Assembly: GCA_049115715.1 (NCBI GenBank) | Contig: JAGDZQ010000003.1 | Span: 1-64,000, forward strand | Length of the DNA: 64,000 bases | Direction: 5' to 3' | Origin: JAMZMI01 sp049115715 | GTDB taxonomy: Bacteria; Bacteroidota; Bacteroidia; Cytophagales; Cyclobacteriaceae | Shown here: positions 36,901 to 45,337 of the stretch, one piece after another | Numbering within the stretch: the stretch's first letter is position 1 | How the letters are laid out: each line of letters starts with the position of its first letter | Notes under the pieces: model-generated | Told to the model about the DNA's origin: nothing | Databases searched by the model: none | What the model saw: only the letters and a program-made list of their open reading frames with translations | Position numbers and translations under genes: made by a program

Positions 36901-37994
36901 GCTAATTGATTTTGATATAGGAAATGAAACTCCTTGGTATTGTATCCATTGAGCACCATCAAATCCTGATCTCCATCATTATCCATGTCTCCAAAGTCTG
37001 TGCCCCAGGCCCATCCTGAGTTAATGACAGATTGATCAAAGGATTTATTGGTAAATGTATTGTTCCCGGTATTCTCATACAGATCGCTTTCACCGATATT
37101 GGTTACATAAATATCGGTTAGTCCATCGTTATTGTAATCCCCCGTAGCAATACCCATTCCCTCAGTAGCCGGTGAATGAATTCCATATTCCTCTGCTTTG
37201 TTTTCGAAACTTACTCCCTCTTGATTGATGTAGAGTTCATTGTCTTCACCAAAGTCATTTATTACATAAATGTCGAGCCAGCCATCATTATTGGCATCAA
37301 TTGCTGTACTAGACCATGTGAATTCGTACTTGTTCTTATTGAATCCCATGCTCTCGGTCACATCTTTGAATTTCAGATTTCCAAGATTCCGATAAAGCCT
37401 ATTGGAAGTACACCCTGACCATTTGGTTACAAACAAATCCAAGAAACCGTCATTATCAAAGTCGAGCCAGGTTGCTCCAGTATTGTTGCAATTATCCGTA
37501 GGTTCGAAACCTGCGAAAGTGGTAAGATTGGAAAAGTTACCTCCTCCATTGTTTCGATACAGCTCTACATGGTGGACGCTGGTAAGAAAAAGATCAGGAA
37601 GACCATCATTATCAATATCACCCCAAGAGGCTCCCAGCTTATACCCTATTTCTTCCGAGAGTTTTACCCCTGTATAATCGAAAATACTATTTATGCCGGA
37701 TGTAACTGTGACATCCGTAAATGTGCCATCGTTGTTGTTCTGAAACAGCTTACTCTCTCTGCCATCTCCACGCATATTCGCCTCCTGACGCGCGACTATG
37801 AATACATCAAGGTCATTGTCTCCGTCATAATCAGCTACGGCTACTCCGTTGTTATTGGAAAAATTGCTGAGTTTAGCCTGCACCTCACTTCTTCGAAATT
37901 CTTGTGCCTGCACCTCTGATGAGCAAATCAACAAAAGGATTAACCCTATTTTCCCAAGTTTTAACTTTCCCAAAAAGAGTCTCAATTTGACCAT
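33957..37994 (-). CDS. T9SS-exported FG-GAP/UnbV protein with vanadium-haloperoxidase domain
   Basis: A 1345-residue secreted multidomain protein. Signal peptide 1-31. FG-GAP/VCBS repeats at about 45-415 (DYDGDNDLD, DIDNDGLPD, DYNNDGLTD). ASPIC/UnbV domain at about 430-515. A short CTDPNSCNYD linker motif near 529-550, and a PKD-like part at 560-630. A vanadium-dependent haloperoxidase/PAP2 domain covers about 640-1250 with the full signature: K1047-x6-R1054-P, SGH at 1155-1157, and SR-x5-H-x3-D at 1219-1230. A type IX sorting domain covers 1268-1345 (KVYPNPLS). It is the last gene of the fucosidase-sulfatase unit, 5 bp after the sulfatase. Oxidation of halides with hydrogen peroxide, or a phosphatase activity, are both possible. 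Confidence 0.88.
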   Translation of the reverse strand: MVKLRLFLGKLKLGKIGLILLLICSSEVQAQEFRRSEVQAKLSNFSNNNGVAVADYDGDNDLDVFIVARQEANMRGDGRESKLFQNNNDGTFTDVTVTSGINSIFDYTGVKLSEEIGYKLGASWGDIDNDGLPDLFLTSVHHVELYRNNGGGNFSNLTTFAGFEPTDNCNNTGATWLDFDNDGFLDLFVTKWSGCTSNRLYRNLGNLKFKDVTESMGFNKNKYEFTWSSTAIDANNDGWLDIYVINDFGEDNELYINQEGVSFENKAEEYGIHSPATEGMGIATGDYNNDGLTDIYVTNIGESDLYENTGNNTFTNKSFDQSVINSGWAWGTDFGDMDNDGDQDLMVLNGYNTKEFHFLYQNQLAQGQSVFENATRSANIEYASDENGLAIFDYDNDGDLDMLISNTHEGLLLYDNSISEIGEIEKQNWARIELEGTVSNRDAIGAVVEITSDGLTQYHFYNGVGFLAQSLKPIHFGVGSATEISSLKVKWPAGTSETYTDLPVNRVITVVEEKNFTLGDLKNNKIKGCTDPNSCNYDSNATLNDGSCEYLERKEIIGKRVVGNLREEIYSYPETSGREYQWEITNGEIAEGQGTSTIRVRWGVTDSGLVSVTEIGECYGEKIEAAITMTRGELSSIHSVARLWNEVLLEAIRGDYARPTVHARNLFHTSVAMYDAWAVFNKSASTYLLNHNLNGYYTPFDRFETDINENQAVQMAISYAVYNVLSYRFQDSPSAAETLQRFDDLMSLMAYDIGFTSTDYSSGDPAALGNYIAESVISYGKNDGAREESKYSNAYYTPGNEPLTPALPGNPDISDPNRWQPLQLRVFIDQSGNPRAGNTPEFLSPEWGNVWPFALTQDQADVFERNDNQYKVYHDPGTPPLLSANGDGSESDLFQWNFALVSVWSSHLDPTDGVMWDISPASIGNIDIESFPLSFENYDKFYELIDGGDGGKGHAMNPVTNEAYQAQMVPRGDYARVLAEFWADGPDSETPPGHWFTLLNYVNDHPDFTKKFGGEGVELDKLEWDVKSYFLLGGAMHDAAISAWSIKGWYDYIRPISAIRYMADLGQSSDESLPSYNPAGISLIDGKIELVGDGDDLVGDEGEHMGKIKILAWRGPDQIQNEETDQAGVGWILAENWWPYQRPSFVTPPFAGYVSGHSTYSRAAAEIMTLLTGSEYFPGGMGEFVAKKNEFLVFEEGPSQDVVLQWATYRDASDQCSLSRIWGGIHPPVDDIPGRIIGEQIGKNAFQLALDYFEGRVLSKEEITSKSKVYPNPLSTSEYLSITNTKTNQRFELFDLSGKAVLLLEKNFDPISGTTRFKVPSSSSNGIYILKSEGRSWRIKVKASE

Positions 37995-37999
37995 GCCAC

Positions 38000-39667
38000 T
38001 TATTTTGATTTTGATGTCATTGTCCTTTCATATTCGCTATCAGATGTATAGCGCAGTACGCCCGGCTTTCCTACTCCTCTTGCTTCCACGATTTTCAGGC
38101 TCCAAACCTTCCTCATCTCGTTAAGTTTTTCTTTCATTTCGGCCATATCAGAAAGATTGGTCACTTCATCCGGGTCGCTCGAGAGATTATATAATTCTTC
38201 GTATTCTGGTTGCTCCTTTGAGAGGGGTGCATCAATATATGACCGGTATAGGGCGATATCTGGATCATGTACTTTGTAGAGCATTGCTGTAGGACTTATT
38301 CCGAGCTCTTTGGCGGTTTGAATTTTCTTCAATGCAGAAAAGTTCTCATTCTTATAGTATCTGATATACTTCCACTCTTTATTCTGGACGGATTCACATC
38401 TTGGATTTCCAAATTGTGTCGACCATAGGTTTTCTGTAAACAAGTATTCTCTTACATCTACTTGCTCTTGTACTAAAAGCTTGGTCAAGTCCTTACCCTG
38501 ATAGGTTTCTGGTATAGAAATGCGTGCAAGGTTTAACATAGTAGGAGCTATATCTATGCTCTGAACAAGCGCATTTGTCTCCTTTTTTCGATTTGACTTG
38601 GAGTCGAGAGGGTTCATGATAATCAGCGGAACGTGTGTTGTGTATTCGTAACATAGCGCCTTGCCTCCTAATCCAAATTGGCCCATCAATAACCCATGAT
38701 CCGAGGAGAAAATGATAACTGTGTTTTTTGCGATACCATCTTCCTTAAGTTTCTTTCTGAGCTTTCCTACCATCTGATCAATACCAGTCATCGCTTGTAG
38801 TTGTCTGATATATCTTTCTCTTAAAGTTTCTGGCGTATCTACATAGTCATATCCTTTTTGACGGTCTTCTGCTTGGTGAATATCGAGAGGAATTTTAGGT
38901 ACTCTAATATCTTCCTTAGATATGTAATGGCTAGGAACTGGTATATCTATATCACGATAGAGGGACTTATATATCTCGGGATCTTTCTCACGCATTTGCA
39001 TAGTAGAAGTACCTGCTCCATGAGGGAGGTTGAAGCAAACAGAGAGCATAAAGGGCTGATTTTCCGGTCTATTGTCTAGAAATTTCACAGCCCCGCCGAG
39101 TTTCTGCTTGTTGCTTAGAAAATCGTCAACTCCTTCCGCTATCACCTCTGCTTGAGTGTCTGATTTGGCAGATTGGAATATGTCATGACGATCCTTAGGA
39201 TAGAATGAAAGGTGAACATGGCCTGCGTACCAATAATCAAAACTTTTCTCCATTACTTCACTAGCGTACCCTCCCTCTCCAACCGGTACATGATTCTTTC
39301 CTATCCAACCTGTGTAGTAGCCGTTTTTTCTCATCACAACGGGATAGGAATTGCTCCAGGCATCCAAATCCACACTTGTGCCTGAATTGAAATTAATCCC
39401 ATGTTTTCGCTCAAACTGACTAAGCAGAATACTGGCTCTACTCGGGGTGCAAATAGCACTCGTAATATGAGCATTGGTAAAAAGTACACCCTCCTGAGCT
39501 AGTTGATCAAGGTTAGGCGTTTTGACAACTTCATTGCCTGTGCAGCCCATGTAACCATATGGCTGATCATCAGTGAGGATAAAAACGAAATTGGGCAAAT
39601 CGCGAGATTGCCCAATTGAAATTATTGAAGAGAAAGCTATTATAATGAAAGTCAAAAGGGTTTTCAT
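38000..39667 (-). CDS. exported type I sulfatase
   Basis: A 555-residue formylglycine-dependent sulfatase that removes sulfate esters, probably from algal polysaccharide. Signal peptide 1-20. Metal-binding DD at 33-34 (LTDDQPYGYMG). The modified residue is C73 in CTPSR, matching the CxPxR rule for anaerobic-type or FGE maturation. SSDHGLLMG supplies the later metal ligands. No sulfatase-maturing enzyme is seen in the window. It lies between the fucosidase and haloperoxidase genes. Confidence 0.93.
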   Translation of the reverse strand: MKTLLTFIIIAFSSIISIGQSRDLPNFVFILTDDQPYGYMGCTGNEVVKTPNLDQLAQEGVLFTNAHITSAICTPSRASILLSQFERKHGINFNSGTSVDLDAWSNSYPVVMRKNGYYTGWIGKNHVPVGEGGYASEVMEKSFDYWYAGHVHLSFYPKDRHDIFQSAKSDTQAEVIAEGVDDFLSNKQKLGGAVKFLDNRPENQPFMLSVCFNLPHGAGTSTMQMREKDPEIYKSLYRDIDIPVPSHYISKEDIRVPKIPLDIHQAEDRQKGYDYVDTPETLRERYIRQLQAMTGIDQMVGKLRKKLKEDGIAKNTVIIFSSDHGLLMGQFGLGGKALCYEYTTHVPLIIMNPLDSKSNRKKETNALVQSIDIAPTMLNLARISIPETYQGKDLTKLLVQEQVDVREYLFTENLWSTQFGNPRCESVQNKEWKYIRYYKNENFSALKKIQTAKELGISPTAMLYKVHDPDIALYRSYIDAPLSKEQPEYEELYNLSSDPDEVTNLSDMAEMKEKLNEMRKVWSLKIVEARGVGKPGVLRYTSDSEYERTMTSKSK

Positions 39668-39712
39668 GTGATTCTCCCTTGAAATTCTACGCTACAACGA
39701 TCTTGATGAGTT

Positions 39713-41233
39713 TCAAAATGATATCTTAAATGCACAGGCGTATTTCCCAGAAATGCTTGGATCAAGTTTTACCATCAAGCCCTCTGAACTCTGATTCCAC
39801 TCTACAGGTTCATCAGTACCTAAATAAGACACGCTTCCGATTTTTTTATCCACTAAATATTGACTTTCCTTAGATAGAGATTTAATCAAATATTCACCTT
39901 TGGGATTGTAATCCATGGCAATGGCGTAGAGGTCATCACCCTTTTTAGTGAATCTGAAATCCATAGAGGTAAGGTCTTCGTTTTTCCCCTCTGTATGGTG
40001 ACCTGTAGCTACCTCGGTAGGCCCTTCTCCATAGATAACCCAAGGACGGGTTCCATATATCGCTTCACCATTTGCGGACAACCAATTCCCTATTTCATAA
40101 AGGACTTCCTTCTGATCTTGTGGAATGGTTCCGTCGGCTTTAGGCCCTACATTTAGTAGCAGATTTCCATTCTTACTTACTATATCGATAAGATCATCTA
40201 CAATAGTGTTTGGAGTTTTTGAGTCCCAATTCGATACGTAGCACCACGAGTTTTTACCTATAGAAGTATCTGTCTGCCAAGGGTACTTATTGATATCCGA
40301 CATCTTGCCTCTTTCCAGATCCAGCACATTTGTACCTGGAGGATAAGACTCAAAATTGGCGAAATTCTTATTTTGTAAAACGACTTCTTTATTCCATTCT
40401 AGTCCCTTGTTGTAGTAATACGCTGCAAGCTTGGGGTGATATGGTCTGTATTCTTCTCTATCAAGTACAAAATCAAACCACAGTACGTCTGGCTCATAAT
40501 TGTCAATGATATCTTTGGTGCGTGACCACCAAAGCTCCAAAAATTCTTCATCAGCCTGAGTATATGGCTCGTGAGCGCGTCCATATAGGTCTGCGTATTG
40601 AGGGTCAGAAGTGTCGAATCCTGGTTTTTTGTTATAATAATCCCAGTTGAATGCAAAATGAGACGAGGCACCTACTTTCATGCCCTTCTCTTTACCGGCA
40701 GCCACGAGTTTTCCAAGAATGTCTTGCTTAGGTCCCATGTCTACCGAATTCCACCTCGTATGCTTGGATGCGTACATAGCAAAGCCATCGTGGTGTTCTG
40801 CCACAGGCACAACATATTTAGCCCCGGCTTTTTGAAACACTTCGATCCACTCGTTTGCATCGAACTTCTGAGCTTCGAACATAGGAATGAAATCTTTGTA
40901 TCCAAATTCCCCAAGCTGACCATAGGTTTCTATATGATGTTTGTAAATCCATGAAGGTTCATTTTCCCTTACAACTCCATCTCCGCCTATTACAACGGAA
41001 TCCTGATACATGTTTCGTGGATACCATTCACTTCCAAATGCAGGAACACTATAAGGTCCCCAATGAACAAAAATTCCCAATTTGGCATCTCTAAACCAAT
41101 TAGGTGTCTCATACTTAACCAAAGACTCCCAATCAGGTGTGTACTTCACTTTTTCCCTCCTCTGACCTTCCACAGCACACGCAGAAAGAATCACTGCAAT
41201 TATCCCAATTTTAAGGGTTGATTTAAATTTCAT
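39713..41233 (-). CDS. GH29 alpha-L-fucosidase lipoprotein
   Basis: A 506-residue exo-fucosidase that releases terminal alpha-L-fucose with retention of configuration. Lipobox LSAC gives a mature Cys19. The family segments FVHWGPYSVPAFGSEWY, the substrate-binding pair HHDGFAMY and the nucleophile aspartate in PDVLWFDF (about D254) are all present. The ATG at 41233 begins the lipoprotein signal; a longer frame from 41338 would bury it. Together with the sulfatase it points to a sulfated fucose-containing glycan. Confidence 0.93.
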   Translation of the reverse strand: MKFKSTLKIGIIAVILSACAVEGQRREKVKYTPDWESLVKYETPNWFRDAKLGIFVHWGPYSVPAFGSEWYPRNMYQDSVVIGGDGVVRENEPSWIYKHHIETYGQLGEFGYKDFIPMFEAQKFDANEWIEVFQKAGAKYVVPVAEHHDGFAMYASKHTRWNSVDMGPKQDILGKLVAAGKEKGMKVGASSHFAFNWDYYNKKPGFDTSDPQYADLYGRAHEPYTQADEEFLELWWSRTKDIIDNYEPDVLWFDFVLDREEYRPYHPKLAAYYYNKGLEWNKEVVLQNKNFANFESYPPGTNVLDLERGKMSDINKYPWQTDTSIGKNSWCYVSNWDSKTPNTIVDDLIDIVSKNGNLLLNVGPKADGTIPQDQKEVLYEIGNWLSANGEAIYGTRPWVIYGEGPTEVATGHHTEGKNEDLTSMDFRFTKKGDDLYAIAMDYNPKGEYLIKSLSKESQYLVDKKIGSVSYLGTDEPVEWNQSSEGLMVKLDPSISGKYACAFKISF

Positions 41234-41422
41234 CTTGGTAATAGTTAACATCCAAATAAGACTCTTCTTTTCCGTGTACCAATCTGACTTTAATAAAAAA
41301 AGATTTTGAATCACTCTTTTCATTGAACATGTATTCACTACTTATATTCAGTTCCCGATTGGTTTACATACTCACTCAAATAACTGCATCTGAAGCAATC
41401 AGATTGACGCTACTGATAAAAA

Positions 41423-41430
41423 CAAATATA
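41423..41430 (-). promoter_or_regulatory. candidate -7 element TATATTTG for the fucosidase operon
   Basis: Read on the minus strand, TATATTTG matches TAnnTTTG exactly. It lies about 190 bp before the fucosidase ATG and implies a leader of about 180 nt. No -33 TTTG at consensus spacing is seen. Confidence 0.35.
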
Positions 41431-41475
41431 TTCCTTTGAGGTCTGGCCACTGAGAATTTTCAAACTAGAAATGAG

Positions 41476-41530
41476 GGGGGAAATATGAAATAAGAGGGAC
41501 ATTTTATTAGCAATGTGAGGGGTAAACATT
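41476..41530. promoter_or_regulatory. three G-rich direct repeats upstream of the fucosidase promoter
   Basis: GGGAAATAT (41478), GGGACATTTT (41496) and GGGTAAACATT (41520) are spaced 18 and 24 bp apart on the plus strand. They resemble GGGTATTTT repeats 23 bp apart upstream of susC. They sit just upstream of the minus-strand -7 element, where an AraC-type activator such as the HTCS output domain could bind. Confidence 0.35.
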
Positions 41531-41789
41531 TAGAAAACCTAACAAAAAGAACCTTCAGGGGACTGAAAGGAAGATTATTGATTACCGAAGCAAACTGTCT
41601 CATTTCAATCAACTTTTACTTGATTTGAATTGCTCCCATAGAGGTAATCTTGATTGAAAAAGCAAATAATACAGTTATTTGTAAAAAATAATTTTCTAAT
41701 ATTTTATCAACGATGTAATTCATATCCATTTTTGTGATACTACTCCCTGAGTATCTAAGTCAACTTTAGCCTGACCTAACCAAAATAAG

Positions 41790-41819
41790 AAAGGAGTGAG
41801 CATCTCTGCTCACTCCTTT
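41790..41819 (-). terminator. terminator of the susCDE operon
   Basis: Perfect 13-base arms (41790-41802 and 41807-41819) around a 4-base loop, rich in GC. It lies 41 bp after the susE-like stop, with a T-rich stretch following on the minus strand. It separates the susCDE unit from the fucosidase unit. Confidence 0.85.
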
Positions 41820-41860
41820 ACTAAAATCAAATTACACTTTAAACAAATCTTATATGATGA

Positions 41861-43453
41861 TTACATTGGTCGCTCTTCCTTCTCTACGATCCAAAAATCA
41901 TCGTTCCATATTGCTGCCGCATTTGTTCTTATCCAGAACTTAACAGCTCCTTTCTGAACAGTCCATTCTCTCTCGATTTGCTCCCACTCATCTCCTACGT
42001 GACCACAGCATGTTCCTTGCCAGAATTGCTGCGTAACTCTATCCGTTTCATCTTCAGGATTGTGATCTATAATCCATGGTCCCCATGAGTTTGGTTTGTT
42101 GGCTTCTTCATAGTAAGACCACCAGGTAAAAGTATACGTCTTGCCTACTTCCAGTATAGCAGGAGTAACACTTTCTGCTCCTACGAAACCATTTCCATCA
42201 GTTTCGATTTTCATACTTGTAGTTCCGCTATGGAATCTATCAGTAACAAACTCGATTGTTCCGTTGATTTCACCTCCTTGGAATCCCCAAGTTCCGCCAT
42301 CTTCAAACCCATATTCGGCAGAATCCCATAGGTTCACATTATGCATAGCAACAGATGCTCCAGAGAAATTCTGAAGCTCTCTCTCATACGAACGTATAGA
42401 ACCTCCATTTTCAAATCCTGTATAGGAAACGGTGATGACATCCGGACGATAAATCGGATCCTTCATTATCAGGTTAATTTTAGTTGCATCATCAGGGTCA
42501 ACAGCTGCAGTTGATACATCAAAACGTGTAGGTGTACCATCTATATCAATCATAACTTCGAAGAACTCCTCCTGACCAATAAACGCATCGATTTCACCAT
42601 TAAATGATATTTGTATGGTTTCATCCTCTAACTCAACTACATCACCAAAAATTGTGAAAGGTGCACTAGGAATCAAGACTTTGATAGGGTTAGTCATTCG
42701 CAACCAGTGTGAATCAGTCGGAGTATTAAGTCCCTCTCTACTTGAGGTGAAGAAACCTTCAACAACACCAACTCTCGTGAACACAATATCTGCAATGCTA
42801 TCAAAACTAGTAGTTCCCGCAACATTCCACTTCCTAGCATTTGGTCTACCTATCGTAGTTTTATCAACGAACCTCAAAGCTTGAGCTGCTTCTATTTCGA
42901 TTGTGTCAGTACCTAATGTCACCTTATCATCATACTCACCGCTTATCTCATTGAACTTGTAGATTTCGTACTCTGCTTGAATGGTATCAAACACATCTAC
43001 GATAAACTCGTTTTCCATTACCCACTTACCATCGATAAGTACGGTAGAGATCGTATCCAACCCACGGTAAGAAACAGAATCGTTAAATACGTTATACAAC
43101 TTAACCTTCTGAACTCCACTTTCCATGAATAACACATGTATAGTCTTATCTGAAGTCATTGTATCTCCAGGGTGAATAATGAACTCATCGAAAACAGTAT
43201 CTCGACTACTCAAAGGACCCTTCAAAAACATGTTTCCTTCATCTATAGACCATCTATGACTTACAGCTCCTACAGATAAATCAGAGAAAGACACAAAATC
43301 ATTTATGTTAATCTGATAATCTGTAAATGGTTTCCTGAAAATACTGGTATACCAAGCAACATCTGCATGATCATTTGGCGCTACGTAATCCTCTTCACAG
43401 GCCATAAACACACCGCCGATCAAGAGAACTAAAAGTATTATTTTATTTTTCAT
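41861..43453 (-). CDS. SusE-like surface glycan-binding lipoprotein
   Basis: A 530-residue lipoprotein (lipobox MAC, Cys19) in the third position of the Sus operon, where SusE/SusF-type surface glycan-binding proteins usually lie. Residues 30-130 look PKD-like (ININDFVSFSDLSVGAVSHRW). Beta-sandwich regions follow. The C-terminal 140 residues resemble a carbohydrate-binding jelly-roll (DRFHSGTTSMKIETDG; GKTYTFTWWSYYEE; WIRTNAAAIWNDDFWIVE). There is little sequence conservation in this class, so the call rests mainly on position, lipoprotein signal and domain type. Confidence 0.75.
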   Translation of the reverse strand: MKNKIILLVLLIGGVFMACEEDYVAPNDHADVAWYTSIFRKPFTDYQININDFVSFSDLSVGAVSHRWSIDEGNMFLKGPLSSRDTVFDEFIIHPGDTMTSDKTIHVLFMESGVQKVKLYNVFNDSVSYRGLDTISTVLIDGKWVMENEFIVDVFDTIQAEYEIYKFNEISGEYDDKVTLGTDTIEIEAAQALRFVDKTTIGRPNARKWNVAGTTSFDSIADIVFTRVGVVEGFFTSSREGLNTPTDSHWLRMTNPIKVLIPSAPFTIFGDVVELEDETIQISFNGEIDAFIGQEEFFEVMIDIDGTPTRFDVSTAAVDPDDATKINLIMKDPIYRPDVITVSYTGFENGGSIRSYERELQNFSGASVAMHNVNLWDSAEYGFEDGGTWGFQGGEINGTIEFVTDRFHSGTTSMKIETDGNGFVGAESVTPAILEVGKTYTFTWWSYYEEANKPNSWGPWIIDHNPEDETDRVTQQFWQGTCCGHVGDEWEQIEREWTVQKGAVKFWIRTNAAAIWNDDFWIVEKEERPM

Positions 43454-43477
43454 TTCTTTTAATTTTTTATATTAAAA

Positions 43478-45319
43478 TCAATCATCTGTTAGAACAGGAT
43501 TGGCAATAAGTTCTCCACTAGGTAGTGGCCAGTAAGCATGTGCCGATTCGATATAATTGGCAGCAGCCTGAGCATAGTCAACCAATCGCTCATCTATCAC
43601 AGTAGCTTGTCCTTCATCACCAGGGTTAAGCTCACCGAGGTACTGCTCGCCACCATCTCCTTCAAATAAAACAGAAGCCCATCTAGTCTGCTTCTCACCC
43701 TTATCATCAAAGAATCGGTAGTGTCCAACACTGTATTCCTTAGTAGACAACTCTTGGAACCTTTGCTTAGTAATACCCCATCTTCTCATATCGATGTGAC
43801 GTATGGCATTACCTTCTACAGCTAGTTCTAGTGGTCTCTCAACATACATCAAGTGCTCCATTAGACTCTGAGCATCGTACACGACATCATCGTGATCCGC
43901 TACTGGAAACTCTCCAGTACCATCCATTCCCAATAGCTGAAGAGCTGATCTGTTTCTAACTCTATTGACATACATCAAAGCCTCTTCTAGTCCACTCTCA
44001 TCAGTCCCTCCTTTAATCAAGGACTCAGCATACATAAGGTAGACATCCGCTAATCTTATTACTCGCACATTGATTCCAGAACGAACAGCAGGTTGAATAT
44101 CAGTTTCATTCGTAACTAAATCCCAGTTTGTGTTTTTTCTAAAATAAGCTGTCTCAAGATTATTGAAGAAAGTTGCTCTGGCTGTAGTAGTTCCGTAATA
44201 AGGAACATCTCTATCGTCTACAAGTGCCAAGGAGAATGAAGTTCTGAGTGAATAATCTCTCATTCTCAGTGAATCTGTACCATCTGTCTTGAGCAATTGG
44301 TTTCCATTCGCATCAACAACAGGCACCCAGTTTATTGGATTGTTAACATCCATTGCATCGTTCTTATACGCCATCACCATCGACAAACTTGGCAGAACCG
44401 ATCTCCATCCACCAACTGGGCTAAACTGATATGCTAGTGTTGTAGAATTTTGCTCTTCCGCAAAAACATCTTCTGAAGATTTATAATTTAATGAGTAAAC
44501 TACCTCTAATATAGATTCGCTATTTAGCTCATTAAATGTGGTGAAATTGCTCCAAACACTTGTTAGTGCGTACCCATAATCTGGGTTTTCGATGACATCC
44601 TTGAAATACTCAGCTGCTATATCATAGTCCTCAGAATACAGATAACTCTTTCCTAAAACGGCTCCCGCAGCTCCAGCTGTAACTCTACCTCTTTCATTGC
44701 TCGGCCATGATGGTGGCAGGTTCTCAAGAGCAAACTCCAAGTCCTCTCTGAAGAAAGTCTGAACTTCCTCTGCCGGACTAACTGAATTATAAAAATCAGG
44801 CTCATCCTCCGGAACAAAATCTATTATCACAACGCTTCCATTGTTGAAAGAGTTATGCAGGTAGAAGTAAAATAAGCCCCTGAAAAATCTAGCTTGGGCC
44901 AATACTTCTAAAGCTTCTTCTTCCTGATCTTCATTTCCAAAAGTACCCATCAAGTTCTCAGTAGCCTTAATAACCTGATTCGCTCTGAAAATCCCTTTAT
45001 AAAGTGCTCTCCACTTCGCATTTGGACCCTCTGAAGACTCATTGAACGTCTGCAAGTAATCTACATTAGTCGTGTTGGGTCTACCCCAGCCTGGCCATGT
45101 CATATCCGTTCTATTGTATTCGTTTGGAATAGACAGTACTGATCCATCTTTCCAAGAATTGTAAACGGCTATCAAACCAGTCTGCAAATCATCCATAGTC
45201 AACCAGAAGCTGTCTGTAGATACATTATTCGGATTTGTTTCCTCAAGAAAGTCCTCACATGAAGACATTGTAAAAACAAGTGCCAGACTTAATGATATAT
45301 ATTTTAGTGATTTTTTCAT
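43478..45319 (-). CDS. SusD/RagB-family glycan-binding lipoprotein
   Basis: The 613-residue lid lipoprotein that sits on the SusC barrel and binds the incoming glycan. The lipobox is MSSC (Cys21), followed by EDFLEE. The N-terminal SusD-like domain and C-terminal RagB helices are present, with TPR-type segments (ARFFRGLFYFYLHN, YAESLIKGGTDESGLEEALMYVNRVRNRS) and the typical C-terminal ELAVEGNAIRHIDMRRWG. It lies 18 bp after susC. The partner relationship is certain from the adjacency. Confidence 0.95.
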   Translation of the reverse strand: MKKSLKYISLSLALVFTMSSCEDFLEETNPNNVSTDSFWLTMDDLQTGLIAVYNSWKDGSVLSIPNEYNRTDMTWPGWGRPNTTNVDYLQTFNESSEGPNAKWRALYKGIFRANQVIKATENLMGTFGNEDQEEEALEVLAQARFFRGLFYFYLHNSFNNGSVVIIDFVPEDEPDFYNSVSPAEEVQTFFREDLEFALENLPPSWPSNERGRVTAGAAGAVLGKSYLYSEDYDIAAEYFKDVIENPDYGYALTSVWSNFTTFNELNSESILEVVYSLNYKSSEDVFAEEQNSTTLAYQFSPVGGWRSVLPSLSMVMAYKNDAMDVNNPINWVPVVDANGNQLLKTDGTDSLRMRDYSLRTSFSLALVDDRDVPYYGTTTARATFFNNLETAYFRKNTNWDLVTNETDIQPAVRSGINVRVIRLADVYLMYAESLIKGGTDESGLEEALMYVNRVRNRSALQLLGMDGTGEFPVADHDDVVYDAQSLMEHLMYVERPLELAVEGNAIRHIDMRRWGITKQRFQELSTKEYSVGHYRFFDDKGEKQTRWASVLFEGDGGEQYLGELNPGDEGQATVIDERLVDYAQAAANYIESAHAYWPLPSGELIANPVLTDD

Positions 45320-45337
45320 TTCGTCGCTATTTTAAAA

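Larger units (their letters stand above)
41234..41860. other. regulatory gap between the two PUL transcription units
   Basis: This gap of about 630 bp holds the susE-like gene terminator (41790-41819). It also holds a candidate minus-strand -7 element (CAAATATA on the plus strand, 41423-41430) for the fucosidase operon, and three G-rich direct repeats at 41476-41530 like those upstream of susC. No gene or RNA gene was found in it. Confidence 0.5.

Noticed and set aside
33957..37994. Many open frames on the plus strand across the haloperoxidase gene
   Set aside because: They run antisense to a 1345-residue protein with clear domains and have no recognisable products; treated as shadows.
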